Part shown: piece after piece, positions 28,625 to 35,332 of the stretch | How the letters are laid out: every line of letters begins with the position of its first letter | Position numbering within the stretch: the stretch's first letter is position 1 | IMG/VR virus record: IMGVR_UViG_3300044800_000006 | Location: 1 to 36,073 of that record | Length of the DNA: 36,073 bases | DNA from: a virus | Strand: one strand, 5' to 3' | The notes under the pieces: model-generated | Told to the model about the DNA's origin: nothing | Seen by the model: the letters and a program-made list of their open reading frames with translations, nothing else | The model's database searches: none | Made by a program: the position numbers and the translations under genes

Positions 28625-30802
28625 CTATTCCAAAAGGTCAATATTAAAGCGTTTTCTAATTGGCCGTCTGCCAAACCCTGTCACAGGATCGCCACCGGTG
28701 TAGCCGATGATGGGCTGATGCTTCTTAATCTGGCTGTTTAAATAATTAAACATAAAGTAACGTAATGAATCGCAGTTAGATACTAAAAGACCATTAGCGA
28801 AGTAACAGCCATTTTGAGTGCTTAGGTTATAAACTATTCTTTTTCGTAGCGGTTGCGGGTTTAACTTGCTTGATGCCCCTTCTTCTACGGAGGGCATACA
28901 TTTTGCAATTAAGTCCGCAAAACTTCGATCGTGTTGGGAACGGGGTTTTATATCCAATCCCGCAACTTTGACAGTGTTTAGAATACATTTTCCTATTATC
29001 CCAGCATTTTCTACCATTTCTGATATGCCATTTTCTACCTTCATCTGATTTATGCCATATTTTTGCTGATTCTCTTGCTTTTTCAAGTCCTGATTGCCAG
29101 TTTTTAGTTGGATGATTCTTTTTATGTTGCTTATTAGTAAGACATTTAAGATTCTTAATATCATTGTTAAGAGTGTCCCCGTCAATGTGATGTATCTCAT
29201 TGCCTTTTGGAATATCCCCGTTGATACTTTCCCAAATTGCTCTGTGGAGTAATTTTGGTTTGCCTCCGAACTTCTTGTAAGCAGACGACATAAAATACCG
29301 CCTAAGTTCCACTTTAGATGAGTTTGGGTATCTCCTATATGGTATTCCTTCAAAGTATATGGTTTCGTGCATAGATATATTGTATCAAAGTATCGCAGAG
29401 TGTCAATAGGCACAAAACCCTTCTGTGTCAGTATTTTATGATTAGGCGTAACGATAGTCCCATAAAAATCTACCACTTCTTTAACGCCAGTTTGAGATAT
29501 ATTATTGATTTTACTCCAACCAAAAGGTGTCCAAACTTTATATGTTTTGTCTAACTTTTCAATATCTACTTGACCCTTATCAGTAAGTATTTTAGTCCCA
29601 GCACCAAAGCAATAGTTATCATTTTCTTTTTTAGGCACTTGCTTGAACTTGCCATCCGTCCCCCTAACTTCTATCCAAACGTACTGTTCTATCTGCTCAA
29701 TAGCTGTTTTAAGATGCTTACTTATAGTCCACTTTGGCTTCTTGTTTATAGGATCGAACATCATATACTCGTGAACTTTAGCTATTCCAAGTTCAACGTC
29801 TTTGTTTGTTTCTAATATAGGCCAAGAAAGGCGTTTAAGCTCTTCAATCAAGTCAGGCCTGGCGGGGTCGGGGAAGATACCTTGAATCACAAGTCCGTTA
29901 GTTTGTGCTTTCATCAACTCGTCTATCTCGTCAATGCCTTTTTGTGATACATCAAAGCCATCAAAGGTATAAACTCCGTTAGAAGTCACCTCGTGCCACA
30001 GTACAGCCGTTTCGTGGCCAACAGCAAAGCCAAAGTCTATTGAACCAAAGATAGTCCCCATAGGTTCGCGCCTATCAACGATATGTATATCCCTTGAAAA
30101 GGTTGGCCAGATAGCACCGGAGCGTTTCATAAACTCGGCCATATACTCTTGTTCAAATCTTTCAGAACTCATTGTAGTTTTAGCTTCGTCTATTTCGGAG
30201 GATTTGATATAAGGATTGTCATATGAGGTAAAGTGAAATGACTTATAATTCTTGTTAGTTTGTTCTTGATTATAAAGATCATAGAACCAGTTATATCCAT
30301 CGGGTGTGGAGATAAACACCACCCAACCTTCTCTATCAGCTAACATTGGTCTAATGACATCCCAAGCGTAGGGGGCGATAAAAGCACTCTCATCCATTAT
30401 CAAGCCATCTAAACCTACTCCTCTTAAACTGTCGGGGTTGTCAGAACCTTTGAGAGCTATTCTTGAGCCGTTGATAAGCTCAACTGATAGTTCTGTTTCG
30501 TTTGTTTTAGATACTAACTCTCTTGGAAGGTATTTAGTTAAAAGCCGCCAAGATATTTCTTTGATCTGGCGATACGTTGGGCCAACGATCCAATAATCAC
30601 CTTGCTTATTTACAGCGTCTTGAATTAACTTGTTGACAGCCCAGACACTCTTTCCAAACCTTCTCCCACATCTAACTACTTTATAGCGATGTGTATCATC
30701 GTGTAAGAGCTTTTGTTTTGGATGCGGCACATACCCGTTGTTAGCGAGTATTTGTTGCAACCTTATCTCTTGTTCACAGGCTAAATTTGTATCCATAATC
30801 AA
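28625..30802 (-). CDS. terL: Terminase large subunit, intein-containing
   Basis: 725 residues if started at TTG 30802 (right after the upstream stop); ATG at 30796 is an alternative two codons later. ATPase: Walker A GRRFGKS at about 46-52, Walker B LIMDES about 134-139, coupling ISTPDG about 164-169. Nuclease: SIDFGFA with D256, DPARPD near 312, and a third motif split by the intein: extein ...NDNY before residue 398 and CDSLRYFMF after 676, which rejoin as NDNYCDSLRY, corresponding to D-x-x-x-D-ALRY of terminases. Unspliced, the nuclease is broken; splicing is expected to be essential. A short remaining C-terminus carries GGDP...RRPIRKRF. Confidence 0.92.
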   Translation of the reverse strand: MIMDTNLACEQEIRLQQILANNGYVPHPKQKLLHDDTHRYKVVRCGRRFGKSVWAVNKLIQDAVNKQGDYWIVGPTYRQIKEISWRLLTKYLPRELVSKTNETELSVELINGSRIALKGSDNPDSLRGVGLDGLIMDESAFIAPYAWDVIRPMLADREGWVVFISTPDGYNWFYDLYNQEQTNKNYKSFHFTSYDNPYIKSSEIDEAKTTMSSERFEQEYMAEFMKRSGAIWPTFSRDIHIVDRREPMGTIFGSIDFGFAVGHETAVLWHEVTSNGVYTFDGFDVSQKGIDEIDELMKAQTNGLVIQGIFPDPARPDLIEELKRLSWPILETNKDVELGIAKVHEYMMFDPINKKPKWTISKHLKTAIEQIEQYVWIEVRGTDGKFKQVPKKENDNYCFGAGTKILTDKGQVDIEKLDKTYKVWTPFGWSKINNISQTGVKEVVDFYGTIVTPNHKILTQKGFVPIDTLRYFDTIYLCTKPYTLKEYHIGDTQTHLKWNLGGILCRLLTRSSEANQNYSTEQFGKVSTGIFQKAMRYITLTGTLLTMILRILNVLLISNIKRIIQLKTGNQDLKKQENQQKYGINQMKVENGISEMVENAGIIGKCILNTVKVAGLDIKPRSQHDRSFADLIAKCMPSVEEGASSKLNPQPLRKRIVYNLSTQNGCYFANGLLVSNCDSLRYFMFNYLNSQIKKHQPIIGYTGGDPVTGFGRRPIRKRFNIDLLE
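28775..29611 (-). other. Intein in TerL (mini-intein splicing domains, 279 aa)
   Basis: Splice junctions by inspection: N-terminal Cys398 begins CFGAGTKIL (block A); block B includes GTIVTPNHKILTQKGF. C-terminal block F is RIVYNLSTQNGCYFANG and block G is LLVSN, with Asn676 and a +1 Cys. Block B has the TxxH pattern. The usual penultimate His before the terminal Asn is replaced (Ser-Asn), a change tolerated in some inteins. Splicing domains occupy about 398-480 and 650-676; between lies a stretch that reads in-frame as a low-quality linker but is a gene in another frame. Confidence 0.9.
28827..29372 (-). CDS. HNH homing endonuclease encoded inside the intein in another frame
   Basis: 181 residues; ATG 29370-29372, -1 frame to TerL. 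HNH core at about 43-85: LHRAIWESINGDIPKG, then EIHHIDGDTLNNDIKNLKCL and NKQHKKNH, the H-N-H/N layout of homing endonucleases. The C-terminal part has CQSCG and FCGLNCK (zinc ribbon) and a basic tail. The stop (28827) falls at the boundary of intein block F. An in-frame TGA at 29385-29387 prevents upstream extension. No SD, so translation may be by internal re-initiation, a -1 frameshift between 29384 and 29372, or a separate transcript. It would cut intein-less terL alleles. Confidence 0.85.
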   Translation of the reverse strand: MHETIYFEGIPYRRYPNSSKVELRRYFMSSAYKKFGGKPKLLHRAIWESINGDIPKGNEIHHIDGDTLNNDIKNLKCLTNKQHKKNHPTKNWQSGLEKARESAKIWHKSDEGRKWHIRNGRKCWDNRKMYSKHCQSCGIGYKTPFPTRSKFCGLNCKMYALRRRRGIKQVKPATATKKNSL

Positions 30803-30982
30803 CTAATCTTCTCTATAGGGTTTGTCTTCTACAAAGTTTATTTTTATATCAATTACGCTTATATTTTTGTCTATTACAAATCTTCTCCATCCTTGCCCAT
30901 CTCTAAAATCAATATCTATATCCTTAATTTTGCTGTCTAGTGGCATTACTATATGCTCGTTTCTAATATAAACTTTCTTCAT
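30803..30982 (-). CDS. Hypothetical protein, 59 aa, before terL
   Basis: Start ATG 30980-30982 with AAGGAGG; overlaps the upstream stop as ATGA and ends directly before terL. Ile/Asp-rich and beta-like (repeated IDIDF, ISVIDIKINF), ending KPYRED. A CCCAAAT hairpin precedes its SD at about 31,001-31,017. Not recognised. Confidence 0.75.
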   Translation of the reverse strand: MKKVYIRNEHIVMPLDSKIKDIDIDFRDGQGWRRFVIDKNISVIDIKINFVEDKPYRED

Positions 30983-31161
30983 CCTTCCTCCTTGACCTCA
31001 TTTGGGGTCGTTAAATCGTGGTTAAAACCCATTTCTTTTAAAACTAGTCTGAAATGCTCTTTATTATTTTCTTCAAAAGATTTAAGAACATTACGAATAC
31101 TGACAAATTTATCTTGCGTATTGATTAACACATCTGCCTTTGGGTCGACTCTTTTATTCAT
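30979..31161 (-). CDS. Hypothetical protein, about 60 aa
   Basis: ATG 31159-31161 is the assumed start; a TTG at 31185 would add eight residues. Neither has a clear SD. Helical, Lys/Glu/Asn-rich with a QDKFVSIRNVLKSFEENN stretch. Lies in the block of small genes upstream of terL. Not recognised. Confidence 0.6.
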   Translation of the reverse strand: MNKRVDPKADVLINTQDKFVSIRNVLKSFEENNKEHFRLVLKEMGFNHDLTTPNEVKEEG

Positions 31162-31197
31162 AATTTTCACTAATCTGCGGGTCAAGCAGATGTTATT

Positions 31198-31482
31198 TTA
31201 ACTTGGTAATTCGTCCCCTACTACTTCGTCATTGTCTAGGATTTCTCCTATTGACTTTGCATAACGCCCGAACCTTCGATTGATATTCACTGTCCATTGT
31301 TCTTTAGGATTCCAGAAAGTGTCGCTAACTACTCTCTTGAAGCTTTTCCTTTGCTCTGAATCGGCGAAGGTTGCTTCGACTAGGGTAAGAATATCTCCTA
31401 AAAACATTTTTCTTAGGGATTCTATATCACCCATCGTCTCATTCCTCAATACCTGCAAACTCATCTTTTCTTCACTACTCAT
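31198..31482 (-). CDS. Hypothetical protein, 94 aa
   Basis: ATG 31480-31482 with AAAGGAATAGA. Mixed charge, mostly helical; a TFWNPKEQWTVNINRRFGRY segment stands out (about 55-75). Part of the small-gene block between methylase and terL. Not recognised; coding by SD and composition. Confidence 0.7.
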   Translation of the reverse strand: MSSEEKMSLQVLRNETMGDIESLRKMFLGDILTLVEATFADSEQRKSFKRVVSDTFWNPKEQWTVNINRRFGRYAKSIGEILDNDEVVGDELPS

Positions 31483-31522
31483 TTCTATTCCTTTCTCTTC
31501 TTGACCCGCATACTACTGAAAA

Positions 31523-31750
31523 CTACTGACACTCGTGATGGCCACAACTATAAACATTCCTGTTTTGTTTACGACAATAACTCATATCCCGCACAGGTCG
31601 TGGTAATTCTGAATAAATTGAAGTATTTCTTCTTGATTGTTCCCAACATTCGTATAATAACATTCTTATTTTTCTCTTCAGTACATCCGCACTATCAATT
31701 CCCGAATTAACCTCTTGTAATTTATTTTCTATCCATTTTACTTCTCTCAT
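31523..31750 (-). CDS. Hypothetical protein, 75 aa, Cys/His C-terminus
   Basis: Helical first half (IENKLQEVNSGIDSADVLKRKIRMLLYECW); the second half is Arg-rich and ends YSCGHHECQ, so a metal site is possible. Four-nt overlap with the preceding gene. Confidence 0.65.
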   Translation of the reverse strand: MREVKWIENKLQEVNSGIDSADVLKRKIRMLLYECWEQSRRNTSIYSELPRPVRDMSYCRKQNRNVYSCGHHECQ

Positions 31751-31965
31751 CCCAACCTCCCTTTTATTTGTTCCTTTGTCATCTTATGCACCCAATTAAA
31801 TCTCAATTTCACAATCCATAAGTCAATATAAAGATTGTGCATAATGCTTGAAGGTTTCCCCGTGCGATATTCTCTTGCCATTGGATATGTTGAATATGAT
31901 ACTATTCCTGATACAAGCTCTCCCTCTTGAACTCGATGATATAGTTTTGTCCAAAATACTTTCAT
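31747..31965 (-). CDS. Hypothetical protein, 72 aa
   Basis: ATG 31963-31965, overlapping the methylase stop as ATGA. Contains many aromatic residues (W, Y) with LYHRVQEG and a basic C-terminus. Not recognised. Confidence 0.65.
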   Translation of the reverse strand: MKVFWTKLYHRVQEGELVSGIVSYSTYPMAREYRTGKPSSIMHNLYIDLWIVKLRFNWVHKMTKEQIKGRLG

Positions 31966-32624
31966 TTCAATAACCCCTTTATTTTCTCAACACTTTTCTT
32001 ATGCACCCTTGCTAATACTTCATCTAAAATATGCTTACCTAGTTCTGGGCAAACACAATTTCTTAACAAGGTTCTTTTGTTTGATGCAGTCTCAGGCAGA
32101 AATATTTGATGTCTTTCTTGTAGATGTTCTATCTGTATCCATTCAGGCTTTCCCTTGCATCCTCTGCCACCAAGACGAATATTATCTTTTTCAAATTCTT
32201 TTTGTGGGACCTCTTTGTTTGACCAGAAACAATGTCTTTGCAAAATTTGTGGTTTAATCAATGGCTCATAATATGGTTTTACATTTTCTACCACCCAATC
32301 ACCCTTGAAATAATGCTTTAAAAATAGGATTTCTTCATATAATTTCATGTCTGGATAGATGGCTTTTGCTCCTGAACTCATTGACAGATGTTTTCTTAGC
32401 ATTGAATGACTTGGACAGGGTGGTGAACTCCAAATAAAATCAAACTCTTGATAATGTTCAAGTAAATACTGATGGGCATCTGCGATAATAACTTTATCCT
32501 TAGGGAAAAAATCTTGATAAATCTTGGCAATATCAGGGTCTAACTCTACTGCTGTAATATCGTGGTCATCACCCCACAATTTACGATTGCCACCTATTCC
32601 TGCATAAAGATTAAGTATCTTCAT
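31962..32624 (-). CDS. C5 cytosine DNA methyltransferase, short form
   Basis: 220 residues. Motif I LYAGIGG (6-12), motif IV SSPPCPSHS with catalytic Cys70, motif VI WVVENV (110-115), motif VIII LQRHCFWSN (about 128-136), and a motif X-like segment RNCVCPELGKHI near the end. The target-recognition region is short, and the protein lacks some length of usual M.HhaI-type enzymes (over 300). It would methylate cytosine in the phage genome, protecting it from host restriction. No cognate restriction gene is next to it, so it is an orphan. Overlaps both neighbours. Confidence 0.88.
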   Translation of the reverse strand: MKILNLYAGIGGNRKLWGDDHDITAVELDPDIAKIYQDFFPKDKVIIADAHQYLLEHYQEFDFIWSSPPCPSHSMLRKHLSMSSGAKAIYPDMKLYEEILFLKHYFKGDWVVENVKPYYEPLIKPQILQRHCFWSNKEVPQKEFEKDNIRLGGRGCKGKPEWIQIEHLQERHQIFLPETASNKRTLLRNCVCPELGKHILDEVLARVHKKSVEKIKGLLK

Positions 32625-33007
32625 TTCCTCACCACCTTTCCATCTTTAATCTCTACTAAAGAACCCATAAGTTTATTTACTATCTCTATTGAGTATTCAG
32701 CTCTCTGTTCGTCTGTTAGAGGGGTTTGGTTGATAGCTATGCCTACGTTCAAAGTATTTCCTGCACCCTTTGGTGAACCGTCGATCATCTCAACAATATG
32801 TTTTCTGTTGTTGGGGTCTTTAAGATACTTTCTTATAAACTCCTCAAACTCTTCAGGGTTTTCTTCGAAGATTTGTTTGACTCTGCCGATAGGTGAGATA
32901 GAACCAACCGGACGACCGTTTGGGTTAAGACTTTTCTGATTAGGCAATAACCTACCGTTCTCATCTCTTTCTAGTTTTGGACTAGTTTTTTCTAGGGCGT
33001 TATCCAT
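32621..33007 (-). CDS. terS: Terminase small subunit candidate
   Basis: 128 residues. N-terminal basic disordered region, then NPNGRPVGS (about 28-36), the opening of DUF5681-type small terminases, then a helical core (SPIGRVKQIFEENPEEFEEFIRKYL). It lies a few genes upstream of terL in the same operon. It would recognise the packaging site and help nucleate TerL. Identity relies on the NPNGRP motif and context. Confidence 0.7.
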   Translation of the reverse strand: MDNALEKTSPKLERDENGRLLPNQKSLNPNGRPVGSISPIGRVKQIFEENPEEFEEFIRKYLKDPNNRKHIVEMIDGSPKGAGNTLNVGIAINQTPLTDEQRAEYSIEIVNKLMGSLVEIKDGKVVRK

Positions 33008-33284
33008 TTTTCTCCTTCAATACTTTTATCAATTTAGTTGCAAATTCTTTACCATAAGCAAATTCCAATGATTTTTCAGCAAATGGTAATCCAGTATTTT
33101 TTTCAATCGATTTTATTCTGTCATAAGTATCAATTATTGAGTCTAACTTTGCATTCAACTTGCCCTCACTATCTGCCTCATAAGTTAATGCCGCATAAAG
33201 TGTAACCATATCAATCTGTTTTTCTTTTTTATCTAAAGTTTTAGCAATCTTTTCTATTCTCTTGATTCGTGATTCTATACTCAT
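33000..33284 (-). CDS. Coiled-coil hypothetical protein, 94 aa
   Basis: ATG 33282-33284 overlaps the previous gene as ATGA. Almost entirely helical and charged (MSIESRIKRIEKIAKTLDKKEKQ at the N-terminus), typical of small phage packaging-region proteins. Upstream of the TerS candidate by a 7-nt overlap. Confidence 0.7.
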   Translation of the reverse strand: MSIESRIKRIEKIAKTLDKKEKQIDMVTLYAALTYEADSEGKLNAKLDSIIDTYDRIKSIEKNTGLPFAEKSLEFAYGKEFATKLIKVLKEKNG

Positions 33285-33460
33285 CTGTCCTCCTCGTTAA
33301 ACAATTTAGCTTTATAAATTATGTTAAATGTCCCATCATCTTGGTCTTGTATTTCTTGGGCGGTTATACAAACTATTACTGGAATATCATCACCTATCTC
33401 AAACTCTTGATCTGTTTCTATCTTCCCTCTGATTTGTATGTACTTAGTGTTTATTTCCAT
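33281..33460 (-). CDS. Hypothetical beta-rich protein, 59 aa
   Basis: ATG 33458-33460 overlaps the previous stop (TAATG). Alternating strands: KYIQIRGKIE, then a polar turn, DIPVIVCITA, and NIIYKAKL. It resembles small OB-like phage proteins that occur near packaging and restriction genes, but this is from memory. Below the usual automatic size cut-off, so easily missed. Confidence 0.7.
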   Translation of the reverse strand: MEINTKYIQIRGKIETDQEFEIGDDIPVIVCITAQEIQDQDDGTFNIIYKAKLFNEEDR

Positions 33461-33543
33461 TATGATAATTGCTTTATGATTTGCTCTAAATAATCTTTCG
33501 TAAACTTACATATCTCGTGTCGTCTTTCGCTTAATTCATCCAC
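33460..33543 (-). CDS. 27-residue hypothetical peptide
   Basis: GTG 33541-33543, directly after the HNH stop, with a GAGGG-type SD inside the HNH gene. Charged helical peptide (DELSERRHEICKFT...). Weak support; the TAATG with the next gene favours translation. Confidence 0.35.
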   Translation of the reverse strand: MDELSERRHEICKFTKDYLEQIIKQLS

Positions 33544-33918
33544 TCATTTTTGCCCTCGTATTTTCTCAATCGTGTTTTGAATGTGCGGATCGCCTTTTGT
33601 GTGCAAAGAAAAATGACAACCCCGGCAAATCGGTATTAAATTTGATGGATCATAGCGTAAATTATTAGATTGGCTTTTAGGCACATAATGGTGTACGCAC
33701 GAAGCCGGAGCGCCACACACCAAACATAGTCCTTGTGTGTATTTTTCTTGTAAAAGTCTATCCGCTAGTTTTCTAAGTTTCTTAACAGCATCGCTGGACT
33801 TTTTATAAGATGCTTTAGTTTGCTTTAAATTGACACCATAATTACAATTGCGACAGTACTTTTGGTTGCCTGATCTGGCTTTAAATTCCGTCTTGCAAAC
33901 CTCGCAAGTTATTTGCAT
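33544..33918 (-). CDS. HNH endonuclease
   Basis: 124 residues; ATG 33916-33918 with GAAGGAGGAAT. Two zinc ribbons at the N-terminus (CEVCKTEF, YCRNCNYG), a basic middle helix, then CLVCGAPASCVHHYVPKS and LIPICRGCHFSLH: the H-H...N...H core of HNH nucleases with C-x-x-C zinc. Phages near terS/terL often encode a HNH protein needed for terminase function or as a free-standing homing nuclease. The location fits the former. Confidence 0.88.
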   Translation of the reverse strand: MQITCEVCKTEFKARSGNQKYCRNCNYGVNLKQTKASYKKSSDAVKKLRKLADRLLQEKYTQGLCLVCGAPASCVHHYVPKSQSNNLRYDPSNLIPICRGCHFSLHTKGDPHIQNTIEKIRGQK

Positions 33919-33936
33919 ATTCCTCCTTCTAAAGTA

Positions 33937-34080
33937 CTATTTCCCTTCTGCTTTTTCTAGTTCTAAATCATTTTTGGGTTTTTGTCTGATATAAAACAAT
34001 TTAATATTTTTACTTAAGCCCCATCTATCCATAATATATTTAACTTTGTGTTTTACTCTTTTACTTTTTCTTTTTAACAT
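33937..34080 (-). CDS. 47-residue basic protein, first gene of right operon
   Basis: ATG 34078-34080 preceded by AAAAGGAGTACAC. N-terminal ten residues are nearly all Lys/Arg, then MDRWGLSKNIKLFYIRQKP and a Glu/Lys tail. It opens the right operon after the structured leader. Probably nucleic-acid binding by composition. Not recognised. Confidence 0.65.
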   Translation of the reverse strand: MLKRKSKRVKHKVKYIMDRWGLSKNIKLFYIRQKPKNDLELEKAEGK

Positions 34081-34130
34081 TGTGTACTCCTTTTAAAACA
34101 TACACCTCCTTTCGTTATTAAAGTGCTTTG

Positions 34131-34266
34131 TTGAGACAGATAGTTTTCCACAATGCGTAATCAGTTGCGAGCTGTGCTATGGCGGGCTTTCAACCTTCGT
34201 TATCTTGGCTTCAAGTTGCGGTCTTGAAGCAGCAGTTGGTTTCCTACAACGAGGTATCTGCCTCAA
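34131..34266 (-). ncRNA. Structured leader RNA closed by a 12-bp stem
   Basis: On the minus transcript TTGAGGCAGATA (34255-34266) pairs with TATCTGTCTCAA (34131-34142): 12 bp with one G-U that would be an A-C mismatch on the plus strand, which sets the strand. Inside, TCGTT/AACGA (34248-34252 with 34197-34201) encloses the 8-bp hairpin GCTTCAAG/CTTGAAGC (34208-34215, 34223-34230; seven-base loop), and 34143-34196 is left for another arm. The closing stem starts just after the predicted start site (about 34272). No known RNA family is recognised. It may be a leader, a regulatory RNA or a separate small RNA. Confidence 0.65.
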
Positions 34267-34278
34267 TAAAATACTCTA

Positions 34279-34307
34279 GTTGTAATGTGCTAAAAAACAG
34301 TTGTAAA
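34279..34307 (-). promoter_or_regulatory. Candidate promoter of right operon
   Basis: TTTACA (34307-34302) and TACAAC (34284-34279) with a 17-base spacer: 5/6 and 4/6 matches to sigma70 boxes. It points into the structured leader and the operon. Weaker than the left promoter, and a phage-factor requirement is possible. Confidence 0.5.
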
Positions 34308-34320
34308 CAACTTGTAAACT
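34282..34320. repeat. TTGTAAAC operator-like repeats
   Basis: TTGTAAAC occurs at about 34301-34308 and again 11 bases on, with a weaker TTGTAATG at 34281-34288; the two strong copies make AGTTGTAAACAACT, a palindrome. They overlap the candidate promoter, so they could be a binding site for a regulator. Confidence 0.5.
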
Positions 34321-34338
34321 AATTTACTCAAGTAGGGA

Positions 34339-34381
34339 GGGAGTAAGCGGGCTGTGTCTTGTTATGCTTCTGCTTACTCCC
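34339..34381 (-). terminator. 10-bp inverted repeat between GC-rich block and right operon
   Basis: GGGAGTAAGC (34339-34348) and GCTTACTCCC (34372-34381), a perfect 10-bp stem with a 23-base loop. It lies after the last GC-rich gene and before the right-operon promoter. No T-run follows on the minus strand, so terminator versus processing or attachment site is unclear. Confidence 0.5.
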
Positions 34382-34401
34382 CGTGTGTTGTCCCCGTTGG
34401 T

Positions 34402-34479
34402 CTACGGGACTTCGGCGGTCTTCGCCACGGTGTCCTCGACGAGCGTGCCGACTGCCATCTGCGTCTGCTTGCGTTTCAT
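34402..34479 (-). CDS. 25-residue peptide in GC-rich block
   Basis: ATG 34477-34479 with GGAGG six bases upstream, a strong ribosome site. Peptide is KRKQTQMAVGTLVEDTV then K-T-A-E-V-P. A different longer frame from 34555 covers the same bases but looks less like protein beyond residue 25. No family recognised. Confidence 0.4.
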   Translation of the reverse strand: MKRKQTQMAVGTLVEDTVAKTAEVP

Positions 34480-34609
34480 CTCGTGCCTCCGTGGGACTGG
34501 GGTAGGGAAACTTGATTTTCCTCGCCACCCATTCAAGGGCGAGTTTTAGGGTCATTGGCTGTAGCTGGGGGTGCTGAATCTAGTTCAGGTCAGCTACTAG
34601 CGAGTAGCC

Positions 34610-34810
34610 CTAAAGCGTGCCTGCGTCTATCTCCTCAAAGTGCTGTCTGGTCAGTTGACTGCACCAACTCCTCGCCGCTTGTTCGTTGTCGAACTCGTCA
34701 AAGAAGTGGTGGACAGTCTTGTCGCCCTTCATCAGTGTGTAGTGGTACATCGAGCCATCGTACGCAAGCTCGACTCGGTAACCTCGGTACAGCGTGCCGA
34801 AAACAATCAC
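34610..34810 (-). CDS. Hypothetical protein, 66 aa, GC-rich codons
   Basis: GTG start at 34808-34810. Y/H/D-rich mixed protein: VFGTLYRGYRVELAYDGSMYHYTLMKG and FFDEFDNEQAARSW. Codons are distinctly GC-rich compared with the rest of the genome. The pattern of hydrophobic residues looks coding. Not recognised. Confidence 0.6.
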   Translation of the reverse strand: MIVFGTLYRGYRVELAYDGSMYHYTLMKGDKTVHHFFDEFDNEQAARSWCSQLTRQHFEEIDAGTL

Positions 34811-34820
34811 CTCTCACCTC

Positions 34821-35021
34821 TCAGAGTGTGGCAAGGACATCTCGGACAGCATCCAAAGCATTGGCTGGTGTCAGCTTCTTGCCGACCACCTTGACGATGT
34901 TGACGGTCTTGCCCGTCGCCCCTTTGGTCTTGACCACTACGGTCATACTACCCTTGCGGAGGCGAACTCGGAAGTCGCACTCGGTCAACGGCATTGTCAC
35001 ACCACCTTCTGTGGTCATAGC
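34821..35021 (-). CDS. Hypothetical protein, 66 aa, GC-rich codons
   Basis: ATG 35019-35021 chosen because AAGGAGGCGCT is just upstream. Beta-rich first half (CDFRVRLRKGSMTVVVKTKG) and a helix ending DAVRDVLATL. Reads like a small basic DNA-interacting protein but nothing specific. It follows the 35052-35108 hairpin and shares the GC-rich composition of its neighbour. Confidence 0.65.
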   Translation of the reverse strand, partial: AMTTEGGVTMPLTECDFRVRLRKGSMTVVVKTKGATGKTVNIVKVVGKKLTPANALDAVRDVLATL

Positions 35022-35051
35022 GCCTCCTTCTTCTACTCTTATTGCACCAGC

Positions 35052-35108
35052 ATTCCTCACTAGCAAAGAGGGGACTTTTGGGAGTCGAGACCAAATCTAG
35101 CGAGGAAT
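35052..35108 (-). other. 12-bp stem in the leader of the GC-rich genes
   Basis: ATTCCTCGCTAG (35097-35108) and CTAGTGAGGAAT (35052-35063) pair over 12 bp on the minus transcript with a single G-U, a C-A mismatch on the plus strand. An inner GACT...AGTC pair lies in the loop. It ends about 30 nt before the ATG at 35021. Confidence 0.6.
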
Positions 35109-35230
35109 ATTAGTACAATAAAAAAAGAGACCGGAATAAATTCGCAGGTGCGATTTTATACTCGATCTATTTGTCTCGCGGACTATATTTAACTTAACAC
35201 TTTAAAAAGTTATGTCAAGTTTTCAAAAAG

Positions 35231-35332
35231 CTACAACCATTTAAACAAACTACGGCAATATAACCCCTTTTTTCCCACAATAAAAAAACCTTTGATTTTT
35301 TGATGTTTTGATCCTTTTGTTGATTTTATCAT
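35231..35332 (-). CDS. 33-residue basic peptide
   Basis: ATG 35330-35332 with AAAAGGAGGTTAA, the best SD in this part of the sequence. Basic, with a KGFFIVGKKGLYCRSLF hydrophobic middle. It follows the tRNA-like gene by about 60 nt. Not recognised. Confidence 0.5.
   Translation of the reverse strand: MIKSTKGSKHQKIKGFFIVGKKGLYCRSLFKWL

Noticed and set aside
34328-34555. 75-aa minus frame in GC-rich block
   Set aside because: After about 25 residues it turns into Arg/His/Gln-rich sequence, and a 25-residue frame with GGAGG fits better.
34555-35100. A long plus-strand reading frame (181 aa)
   Set aside because: Composition is Ser/Arg/Thr-rich and lacks an SD, and it covers two better minus-strand genes with strong SDs; likely a shadow of GC-rich DNA.
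35104-35160. GAGAC...GTCTC followed by T7 as a terminator
   Set aside because: The stem is only five bp with a long loop; kept out as too weak, although a minor inner TCGCA/TGCGA hairpin is present.
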